A stretch of DNA of 27,304 bases from Saccoglossus kowalevskii (Eukaryota > Hemichordata > Enteropneusta > Harrimaniidae), in assembly GCF_000003605.2 (NCBI RefSeq), contig NW_003124893.1, forward strand, positions 336,487 through 363,790, read 5' to 3'. The translations under genes were made by a program, and so were the position numbers. The notes beneath the pieces are model-generated. The model did no database searches. It had not been told where the DNA came from and saw nothing but the letters and a program-made list of their open reading frames with translations. This document shows, piece after piece, positions 1 through 9,720 of the stretch; positions within the stretch are counted from its first letter, which is position 1, and the number at the start of each line of letters is the position of its first letter.

Positions 1-61
1 ACATCATCCATGGTATAGAAAACCTATCTACATCCATGGTATAGAAAACCCATCTACATCC
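1..61. repeat. 26-bp tandem repeat, about 2.3 copies, cut by the window edge
   Basis: The unit beginning CATCCATGGTATAGAAAAC at position 5 recurs at position 31 with one visible C/T difference, and a partial third unit follows before 61. It may extend to the left of the window. No coding role is evident. Confidence 0.8.
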
Positions 62-825
62 CGTAGCATTGTGGTAATATTATTTAATGGTCTAACTTCA
101 CTGAAAATGCAATTCTGGGTCACGGTGTCTCAACATAGCAATTCGTTACACAAACGTGACATAACTTGTCTTATAACGCCTGTAAGCACATACATATGTC
201 GTTGCGTTGGGTTTGATCCCCAGTACGTTCACCTACGTCACACTGCAACTGAAACTCAGTCTGTTGCAATGTGAAATTTAAGCAGTCGTCCTTTCTTTAA
301 CCACAATTAGTGCATACGCAGTGCCACGCATGCGTTCTGTAGAATAGATCGCATACCAGAACATGTACGTGAAGTCACGTTGTGTACGGTGATAGTAGCG
401 TTGGTGGTGGCGACGGCGGAGGAGCAGGATTTGAGGATGAATAATGATGATCGGTGTGGGGTACGTCAAATATCAAATCCCACGTCCTATCCACATACTT
501 TCTTATATGATACAAGCTTGTTTCAGGGGACGTAATTCAACGGATATCCGTGCGCGTATTTGTAATCACTTGTAATGTCCAGTTCAATGGCACGAAAACC
601 AAACATCCATAGACTGCCACATCAGTGTAGAAAATGAGCTGCGGCAGCTGAGAATCCTCAATCCGCATGGTTACCTTCGGTATGGCAAGTACACTCGACC
701 GGCATCAACTATGACGATACTGCAGCGAAATGTAACAACCAACTGTTTGAATGAACCCGTGAAAGGCGAGATTCGACAGCCTAGATTCTGAGCAAATACG
801 ATGTATTTGGTGATATGTAATTTAC
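62..825. other. Non-coding stretch, probably intron 1 of the minus-strand tetraspan gene
   Basis: This lies downstream, on the minus strand, of the donor that ends the claudin/CACNG-like exon, so it is most simply the start of that gene's first intron. I looked for a second tetraspan exon (membrane segments, second extracellular-loop Cys) and found none. Short open frames here have no recognisable features. Confidence 0.45.
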
Positions 826-1036
826 CTGAGTCTGCCGGTACAGTGTCCGGGTGGTAACAGTTCCTCCATAAGCCGTTGTGACTTTCAAGGTAGGTCCTCC
901 CAGTTGTGTTGGTGTGAGTAACAGTGGTCCAGTAATCAGTCCCCGAACCGACTCCCAGAAACAGAAACGCCGCGGTGCCAAGAACAGCTAAAACTATGAG
1001 GTATTTAGTATACGGGTGCCAGTCTTTCGATGACAT
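826..1036 (-). CDS. First coding exon of a claudin/CACNG (TARP)-like tetraspan membrane protein, partial
   Basis: The exon encodes 70 residues plus one base, ending at a CAG|GTAAAT donor (phase 1). Residues 1-11 are a short cytoplasmic N-terminus and about 12-30 a hydrophobic first membrane segment. The first extracellular loop then carries GTDYW (W36), an N-glycosylation sequon at N43, and GLWRNC with W57 and C60. The spacing W-x20-W-x2-C fits the PMP22/EMP/claudin signature; GTDYW followed by GLWR is most like voltage-gated calcium channel gamma/TARP subunits, which are tetraspan regulators of channels or AMPA receptors. The second loop Cys and membrane segments 2-4 must lie in exons beyond the left edge. 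The frame stays open past 826 to 671, but that part loses family character and I treat it as intron. The start has G at -3. Whether it is a gamma subunit, a claudin or another clan member cannot be decided from one exon. Confidence 0.72.
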
Positions 1037-3136
1037 CGCGGATACCGTAACGCAACCCCTTCGTTATAACCACAGGGATTCGCACAAACCGTGATACTCT
1101 CGCTGTTTCGTAGTGAAATGATTAATCGGTTTTCGCCGGGCATTCTGGGAAATAATTTACATAACAACACTGGTGCGTAGCACATACAGCTGCCATGCGC
1201 ACACTGAGTGAAAGTGAACCGAGGTCAACAGAGGTTATGTATAGGTGTGCTCCATTGTTGCTGCGTATTTCTGCATAGTCGACGCATAGACGAGTTGGTT
1301 TTCTTTTTATCGGTTGATTGTTCCTCGTCAACCTTTGGAGCAGATTCCCGGATGTAGCACAAAGGGTAATTCTACACTCCGTTATACAACCAGGACTAAA
1401 GGGTTGGTCATTAGAAACTCTGGATCGTCGATGGCAAAACAAAAACTATGCATCTTTTTAAAATCTTCCACTGCCAACACCGCAGAATTTCCATTAGGAA
1501 AGAGTTTATTTTGTTCAACCCCTAATCTTTACCCAAGCCCCCCTCCCGCACAATTCAATTGCAATTACATTCATTATGAGGGGCATATACAATTAAATTG
1601 GAGAGCGCTGGAGGGTAGGGATGGGTTTACTGTCATAATAAGTGGTGAAAGGGGTTTAAAAAAGGAACTCTTTCCATCCATGGTTCGAATAAATTGATGT
1701 TTTTTTAAAGCTTGAATAGCTTTTTCTTAGTTTTTTTAAAAGTATTTTTTTTTTTGTAGTTCAATGTTCAAATATGTCACGTGGTCAAGGGCTGTTCAAC
1801 AAAAATTATAAAATGAACAGTGTAATAACTATATTTCCAGTTACATTGTGAATAGAACATGAGTAAAACATTACTATTCATCTAGTTGTTTTTCATATCG
1901 ATTAATTACAATATAGTTGATTTGTGTTATGTTAATGTCCATAATAAAGGTTACGATGTCCACATTTCACATATAGAAATCAATTTAACACTGTTATTAG
2001 AAATACTTTCTAGTTGTTGTTTTCTTTTTAACAAATATGTAATCGGAAAATGTCTCCCTTTCCTTTGAAACATATTTTACGTTGAATCACCACAGTCGTC
2101 GTTCACATTTCTAAAAAGAAAATGTATTTTATATGTGTTGTACATATTCCATGTTACCCAGACCCTGGCAGGGTGTGACGACTCTGTCACTCCCAAAATT
2201 GCAAACCACGTTGAAAGTGATGCTAACAATTCATTGTTTATAATTTGCTAAAATACGCAACTGAATATAATGAGAGATTTAACATATTGACAGTCACGTG
2301 ATTAACAATATATGGCATAATTATCCACGAAAATATGTATTCTCAGAATTCATATTTATAAACGTTGCAACATAGTTTGGACTTTGGGCGGTGTTTACTT
2401 TTTATATCAACCTGTGGAAGTTCAATGCAGTTCGATCAAAAATATCTTGACGCCACTTTGAAGTCGCATTGAATCAAAACAAGTCTAATTAAACAGAAGA
2501 TTTAATACATATAAACAGGAATAATATTATGTAAAACGTTGAAAAAAAATCTTTAAAACCTTCCTCGCTGACATTAAATAATTGGGTGCATGCATGCCGT
2601 ATGTGATAATCGTTTTACAAGAAGTATATTTTCGCACGTTGATAACAATATCGAAACATCTTATCCTCCAAGTAAAGTACGTACTAAAATAACTTGAAGT
2701 TGCCAGGATTTCTTTTTCAATAAATTCCTACCATTCATTGTTGCAGAAATGCCATACGATAGCCTTTGACCTGTAAAAGAATCGCCAATGAACTTTCATA
2801 CATTAACTTTTCTTATTAACTAACAGACCGATGACCCACATTTGTTGACAATTTCTAAATATATTGTTGCACAGTGTATACATGCCAAATTTAATATAAA
2901 TTTTATAACTTACAAATCGGGAATCATTCTACCTTAACTCTTGATATGATTGCTGACCACTGATGCACTCAGTTTCGGAAAGGTCAAGTTGTTGCCCGCT
3001 GTTCCCACGGTGTTATTAGTTTTTAGAAGACAATGGCTGCTCTCGCTGAAGACGATTTGATTATTTCCGTTCGTATATTTTAATGTATTTTACAAACTTG
3101 AAATTTTACCTGGACCGCGGGATGAATTAAATTATT
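1037..3136. other. AT-rich intergenic DNA with no recognisable gene
   Basis: The left part presumably contains the promoter and 5'UTR of the minus-strand tetraspan gene, but no clear TATA box was found. Open frames at 1122-1442 and 1314-1697 show no membrane segment, domain motif or splice context. Homopolymer T tracts occur around 1700-1755. Confidence 0.5.
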
Positions 3137-3357
3137 ACACCATTGCTATTTATCGCGCCCTCTTTTGGCAGAACGTTACTGTGACGTCAAAATGAAGATG
3201 AAGGCAATGTCGTTGAATAGGAAACTGGATTTGGATGTATAGTCTTTCGCAATACGATCTTCTTTAATGTACGACTACAATACGAAACGATATCGACGCT
3301 TAAAGTGTTCACGTCCTGGAAGTCATTCGTTACTAGAGAGCGCAGTTCATGAAAAAA
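3137..3357. mobile_element. Small inverted-repeat DNA element, copy A of the GCGCCCTCT family
   Basis: The left part reads ACACC...TCGCGCCCTCT and the right part ...CTAGAGAGCGC, which are imperfect inverted repeats. The interior shares several words in the same order with 15688-15950: GTGACGTCAAAATGA, GG(C)(A/T)ATGTCGTT, ATATCGACG, and a 3' edge GCGCA..T..ATGAAAA. The two copies are clearly diverged. Length and structure suggest a non-autonomous DNA transposon; no transposase is present. Outer borders are approximate because no target-site duplication could be fixed. Confidence 0.6.
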
Positions 3358-4351
3358 AGTATGGACATCATTTTATCTGATTTATAATTTTCTCGAAAAA
3401 AAATAAAACGTATTGTCTTCAAACTAGATAAATAAAGTTGAATAATCGTAATTTGTCCTCCATAACATAGTATGGATTATATAATCCCATTTTAAAGACA
3501 TCTAGGCAACTTTTGAAGTGAACTTTGAAGTTATGAAAGTCAATTAATTTACTTAATCGTATATAATCCAGTATTTGAGTTTTTAATTGTTGTTTTTTTG
3601 GTCATCTTTACGGCTAATATGTTTGGATATTATAACTCATTCAATTGTCAGCCAAGGCACACATGATATTGGCAACATCTGGACATGGTCTATCTGTATT
3701 TCAATCCGTGTGCTATCATTGCTAGCATAGATATACGTAACTTAATTATGATCATTTGCACAAAGTCATGAGTAGTAAACAAAACAAAAAATAAGTGTAA
3801 AATGTTTAAAATCACTGATAAATATAATTTAATGTTTTCATATTGGGGCTCTGGCTTATATACTAATGTTGTTCTTTTCACCCACAATCAGTATACATGT
3901 TGTTATCCATAATCAGGGCAACCATTCTCAACGCAAAATTTGATAAACAGCCTTAGTATAAAATAAGAGAAGAGTTTTTTTATTGGAAATATGTCATACC
4001 ACAGATTTCTGTTATTGATTGATAACATTCCACTCCTTTGAAAATGTAAAATACAGGAAAAATAGTACAGGGGAAAGGTTTACTAAAGGATGGTTCTCTT
4101 AAAGAGCACCAAAGCAAACTCCTTTGGAATATAGGCAACATGCAACTGCCTACTCCACGCTCAAGCTCTCGGTAACGTGATATAATTCAAAGAAGTCAGA
4201 TAAATTGTACGTATGTACCTAACCTACCATATATTGGTGATAGAAATACAGGAACATTCACATCACACCACAGAACTATGTGGTCGAATGAATGGCTAAA
4301 CTGACACATGTATATTGGTAGAATAATTACCCATTATTATATTTAATGAGC
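3358..4351. other. AT-rich intergenic DNA, nothing recognised
   Basis: There is no convincing exon, domain or structured repeat. The minus-strand open frame at 3690-3887 is hydrophobic by composition but has no splice or family support. Confidence 0.5.
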
Positions 4352-4755
4352 GTCGGCAAGCGGTATTTTCGTAAGCTGAAATCAATTGTTTTTATTTCCG
4401 TAATAATGTAATTTAAATAAATAAAAAAATGTAAATTCGTAGACATGGGCAAGGTGTAAAATGTAATCAGTTATTTTATTCGTTCGTAATTTGTACAAAG
4501 ATCGTTTTTTGTAAGCGTGTGAAGCATTTTCCACATTAAATGTCGTAATTCGTATGCAATTTCCAATTTTGATTCTTAAACTCAAATTATGAAAAATATT
4601 ATAAAAATATAAAATGTAAATAGGAATTTGCTTTATCTGTAAAGTGTAAACCCCAATTTTTTACTGTAAATGGAACTTTCATTTTATTTCCTGTAAACAC
4701 GTAAAATGCTGTTTTTTCCCTATAACATGTACCAGATACCCCTTTGACCCCCTCT
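4352..4755. repeat. GTAA-word-rich repeat, copy A
   Basis: This ~400-bp unit matches 5295-5704 in the same orientation, starting at GTCGGCAA and ending near the C/T-rich end after TGTAC. The word GTAA, nearly always preceded by C or T, occurs about 15 times on the plus strand. Conserved blocks include AATTCGTAGACATGGGC, TAATTTGTACAAAGATC and AATGTCGTAATTCGTA. It carries no open frame of note. It could be a non-coding mobile element or a segment built from degenerate short repeats. Confidence 0.75.
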
Positions 4756-5294
4756 TTAATGTCCACGTGAGTACAATGTGGTAAACTGCTAATGAAGTCG
4801 GAATGAATATTCATCAAAACAAAACCATTGACAGTTTCAATGCTGAGAGTACATAAATAACAAAACGATCGAGAAATATCAAAATAATTTACTTGTGAAC
4901 ATGTAGATGTGCTTTTAAACATGAATTCAATAATAGTGATCACGCAAAAAAGATAAAACGGTCCACATATATCGTCTAGGTACGACGATAGTTAATAAAC
5001 ATTCGATTCAAGTTGACACATCTTAACAAGCACCACTGGATTACTGCCCTCTATTGATGACTTATGTCTCATCCACCGTTTACTACAGATGGCGCTGTTA
5101 GCTACACCTACATGGTAACTGGAAATTTGTTGACGCAAACCTCGTTCACTAAATTCACACTGGCCAATCAGAATGTAACATGGTAACGAGTCGTTGATCG
5201 CTGTGACTTCTGACGAATCACATATGTTGGTATGCAAATCAGTGACGACAACTTGCATCACATGAGATAACCAAAGGGGTTTCTTCACTTGAGG
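4756..5294. other. Unique spacer between the two GTAA repeats
   Basis: About 540 bases separate the copies. Minus-strand open frames at 4599-4943 and 4992-5288 have no recognisable motif. No terminal inverted repeats bracket the pair convincingly. Confidence 0.45.
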
Positions 5295-5704
5295 GTCGGC
5301 AAAGGATTATTTTCGTAATCTGTAATCAATTGTTTTTATTTTCGTAATAATGGTATTTAAATAAATAAAAAACGTAAATTCGTAGACATGGGCGAGTTGT
5401 AAAATGTAATTAGCTATTTTATTCGTCCGTAATTTGTACAAAGATCTTATTTTTGTGTAAATCAAAAGCATTTTCCAAATTAAATGTCGTAATTCGTACG
5501 CAATTTTCAATTTTGATTCTTAAACACAAATTATCAAGTATATTATAAAAATGTAATTAGGAATTTGCTTTGTTTGTAAAGTGTAAAAACCTATTTTTTA
5601 CTGTAAATGGAACTTTCAATTTGATATCCAGACCTGTAAAAAACGTAAAATGCATTTTTTTATTTCCTGTAACCTGTACTAGCTTTCCCCTTGCTCCCTT
5701 CTCA
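5295..5704. repeat. GTAA-word-rich repeat, copy B
   Basis: This is the second, diverged copy of the unit at 4352-4755, with about 16 GTAA words in some 400 bases. Differences are spread as point changes and small indels, so the duplication is not recent. A retroelement-like fragment begins about 100 bases to the right. Confidence 0.75.
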
Positions 5705-5802
5705 CTGAACATTGCGTAGTTCCTAGACACATTCTTTCATTGCCTCGAAAAGTTTTTTTTTTTAAATTGAACGGGTCTTAATTTATTTTTTCCAATAGAT
5801 TC

Positions 5803-6166
5803 CCATGTATTAACTACCGTGACGAAATCTACATACAGTAGTATCACGGGCGCGGAGGAGAACAGACACGAAAGACAGCGACAGAAGCGACTGAGGAGTA
5901 AAGCATCTACCAGCTCACTCGACAACTCAGTTTTCATCTGCGGGGACTGTGACAGTGACTATCACTCGAGGATCGGGCTCTACAGTACAGCCACCACAGA
6001 CGCTGCTCAAGTTCAACCATATCATGGCGCAACCCATCGTCTTCCTAGACGGACGGAGGCCGGCGATAGGAATATCACGTTCATCTATCGGTGATCTACA
6101 CCCCAGTATTTCCCATATGACTTTGTATAGAAATTAGCAATCTATTTGCAAAATGTAAAAAAAAAA
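5803..6166 (+). mobile_element. Degenerate 3' end of a probable non-LTR retroelement, frameshifted
   Basis: One plus frame is open to about 6094 and is richer in G+C than its surroundings. It encodes a basic Arg/Lys/Gln segment followed by FICGDC and HSRIGLYS. A Cys-x2-Cys finger with an SRIGLxSH...RRC tail is a pattern I associate with the C-terminal region of jockey-like non-LTR reverse transcriptases. The last part (SHHRRC) is readable only in another frame, from about 5980, so there is an indel within the finger. About 160 bases further on is a run of ten A at 6157-6166, which could be the insertion's poly(A) tail. The reverse transcriptase body is absent, so this would be a 5'-truncated dead copy. 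The alternative is an exon remnant of a host zinc-finger gene. Confidence 0.5.
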
Positions 6167-9100
6167 TCATAGACTTTCGTGCTACTTTAAACCAGGTCGC
6201 GTATTGGGGCTTCGTTTTTACGCTATTCTTTTAATTTATTTCTACTAAGCAAAACTTGTATATCTTTGCGTCTCCAATTGAATAACACATGGCGATATGC
6301 ATTATCACTTATAGTAATGATGATTATGGTTATTCAGTATAATAAAAATCGACCAAAATCGACCAAATATTAATTTTTCAATTGTAAAGTATTGATGTTG
6401 ATTTATCCACGTGTGTTCAAATGTCGCCCTTGCTCAATACATAATTAAAAAATAGGCTAAAAACGTATATCTTGTCTCTTTTCTTTATTTTTTATCTGAA
6501 TTTGCCAAATCCTCTTTTATTTATTGCAATGTCTTCATAGTACAGCCATCATGATACACAATATGGAATGCAACGTTAATTTTCTATTTAAATATGCGTC
6601 TTTGGTAACATTGTCAAAATTGTATCAGTGATTGTCATCGTCTCGGAGTTCTCTTATTTGATTGGTCTAGACAAATCACTGTGACGCGAAATGAAATCTG
6701 GCTACTTGTCTTGGGATTGCTGTCGTCGGCAGAGGGTGCAAATTATGTAACTACTTACTAGTAGTCTTACAAGTATAAATAGTCTTCGTCACACTTACGA
6801 CGGCAAACTAGTGGGGTCACGCACACGAATCAACTTTTCTTCGTTCATTTTATTCGTGTATACCGGAATACACCGATAGCTTGAAATATCGTTTCATTAA
6901 AAAAAATACATTATTATTCAACGGCCCACTGAGCCGTGATTTAAGGCACGGTCCATGATACATTGCATGGTAATTACATTTAAATCTACCTGGAATGCAT
7001 CACAGAAATAATATCATTTATTTCATACGTACTTGGCGATATTATTGAAGCGAAAACAAAAACTCATATAACGAGTAAGAAAAATTCCATTCCATTAACG
7101 GTTGTCCACCTGGCAAGCGTTAATAATTTCACTGAACTATGATACCATCATGGTGTACATACGATAACCATGTGTATGACTTCTAGATTATTTTATCGCG
7201 TGAATGGTTGTAGACACAAGTTAACTGATGCGATATTTTATTTATCATTACCGTTTTTTTTTTATTCAACATGTACTGAAGAATACCACGAGTGGATTTA
7301 TAGACATGCGCACTTGGCAGGAGTCGTGTCTGTGTGTTGAAATGGGCATCAGTACAATCAGTTTACAAGTTACGAATTATGCACGACTCTATAGAATCAA
7401 CCTGAATCAGATTTTTCACCTCCCTCTTCCAAATGGAATGATTTCTTAGTTTACAAACAGTTGAACATTACAGCAAAAATTCGGTATATTACCGGGAATC
7501 ATTGCTGTTAAAAGGCTCGGTACCCCCATCCCCATCCAAGTGTCAGGGTGTATTATGTGAGGTCTGAAGTTCATGGCGATGTCACGACGATATGTCTCCT
7601 ATGTCGGACTTGAGCAACTTCTTGGACTTATTTTAAATAACTCTTTATCGTGGACGAAATATATAAATTCTCTGATTAGTAAATTATCATTATTTAGACG
7701 TATGTTTTTTTCTTTTACATGTCTGTACTCATGACACTTTAATATTCATTTTACCCACTGTTGATTATTTTGCGGTGGTTCTGGGTCAGTGTGACCTTGA
7801 AAAAAGTTGAGTACTGTTACCATAGCACTATATATATGTGAACATATTTTTTTTCTAGGTTGCATCAGCACGTTCAATCATGGCATGATAAATGAATTCA
7901 GAAAAGTTTTTAGTATATATGAGTACACTTGTTGGGTTCATTAATGATATAAATTTGTCAAATGTTAAAAACGTTGTTAATGCGCGCGTGTCTGATAAAA
8001 AAAGGCAACCCATACAAACATAGAATTTATCCTGGCTTTGATTTGCCTGTTGTGGAGATGTCTGTAAATTGTGGGATGAAATTCGAATTCTAGTTTATTC
8101 GACAAGAAACATTGCAATTATATTTAAATAATTTTCTTGACCAAAAGTTTTAAACTTAAAGAGAGTGGACAATTTTGGAGATTGTGTTAAATTATTCTGT
8201 CATTCTTGCATGTCAATATCTCCAACGTCATAAACCGATCAATAATACTTCTAACTTTACGTATACCTACTGTAAATAACAAATGTTTTACGTTCATATC
8301 ACTTGCGACGGAGATCCTTGCGCAAAATATTGGTGAGTTGGAGAAGACTTTTGAACGAAACGACGAAATTTATTTTATATTTCAATTTCGTTATCTAAAA
8401 AGAATTCCCAAAATTTCGCTTCCGTAAATCAAAGCTTTAACATAATATGAATCAAATATTGATCATAAAGTTATATCACCAAATCCTGAAATTGCTTGCT
8501 TTACTGGAAATAATAAAATATGATCATCATACCCAACTAAATTCAAAACAATATATGGTTACCGTTAACGAGTGTTTATGCGTTATATTGATTATGGTGT
8601 TACGAAATGTCTTTGACTGGAGCTTACATTCAATAATTTCTTGCTCGAAACACAGTTTTCACTTGTGAAGAATAAGGGCAGAATTTGATAGGAGTCTTCT
8701 GTGTTCAATGATCTAACAACAGACAAGCTGCCCTCCTGAACAGTTTTAAAACTCGTTTTTATAACCATGTGTTAGAGAACAAATTTGGATTAAATACGCC
8801 GACACTTCGAAAGATCGAAATTCGACTTCAAGGTCGAACAAATTGTCTACTTGAAATAAAGTTAAGTATTATTACTAAAAAAAATAACCGTCACGTTAAA
8901 ATTAGTAAAAAAAGACAAATTTACAGAATTGTAATTTAGTCAATGCCTAAGAACATGCTATCAAGGTATTCAATGATGGAAACTATATCATACCATTATA
9001 CCCCACGCCATAGACGGAGAACGCGACCAAACCGAGAAGAGGTTGCGATTTACGATTTTCGCGTGTGTACATAAGGGTGATTGGAAGGGAGGGTTCAGAT

Positions 9101-9585
9101 AAAAGTGACACTATGTCTTTGAAATTGAGTTAATGACTCCACGTACGAATCACAAAGCAGTAATCTTCTATCACAATCGCGAAACTGCTAATAAAATGAT
9201 GTTGTCGTCGTTATTTCCAAAAGGTGGATTTTCTGTACGTTGAACCTATTATTCCAAGTCTTTTCTTTATTGCCTGTCGTCGTTGTTACTTTACCCTTAA
9301 CACATACGCGTACAAAGTTGTAAAATTATATTGCCCGAAAATTGTTCCTACCCAGTCACCTTGAATGAATCGTATTACAATAAAATGTAGGAATATAATT
9401 AGATTTTTTTTCTTGGCTGTCTCCATTATACTCTTATCCTGGTATGGTACGTTTTTACAGTCTCTCGTCTCATCTGATTGCTCACCGTGTTAGTCTTCCC
9501 ACGCACGCAATTAGCCGACAAAGCTTTTTGAGTTATACGCATGCTCAGTAACTATTGGCGACGACGCCTAGTCCAGATTGCGTAA
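6167..9585. other. AT-rich intergenic DNA, nothing recognised apart from short ORFs
   Basis: Open frames at 7228-7449, 8206-8427 and 8447-8668 lack domain motifs, codon character and splice context. The segment from about 9430 to 9585 is less AT-rich and lies just upstream of the TATA boxes, so it is the likely proximal promoter of the pseudoprotease gene. Confidence 0.5.
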
Positions 9586-9609
9586 TATATAGGTATATAG
9601 GTATATAGG
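9586..9609 (+). promoter_or_regulatory. Three tandem TATATAGG boxes, likely core promoter
   Basis: TATATAGG occurs three times head to tail (9586, 9594, 9602). The last box starts 46 bases before the ATG at 9648. With the usual spacing of about 30 bases from TATA to start site, transcription would begin around 9616-9632, giving a very short 5' leader. The position directly before a signal-peptide exon supports a core promoter. Confidence 0.55.
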
Positions 9610-9647
9610 CAAGTTGTCGGTAACCTCGTCTCTGAAAAGTCGGTGCA

Positions 9648-9720
9648 ATGATGAACACCGTGTCACTGTTGTTTGGATTTTTGTTGGTCGTACTTTTACC
9701 ACCGTACACGGAACAACAAG
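9648..9720 (+). CDS. Exon 1: signal peptide of the pseudoprotease
   Basis: Two adjacent ATGs (9648 and 9651) open a frame of 24 residues with a short polar start, a hydrophobic core (LLFGFLLVVLL) and a polar end (PPYTEQQ), as in a secretory signal. It ends at CAAG|GTAAGA, a strong donor in phase 1. The first ATG has G at -3 and the second has A at -3, so either could be used. The link to the protease exons is inferred from strand, signal peptide, promoter and lack of another gene between them. Confidence 0.7.

Noticed and set aside
671-825. Extension of the tetraspan frame beyond 826
   Set aside because: A CAG|GTAAAT donor ends the exon; the residues beyond lack a second membrane segment or the expected Cys spacing.
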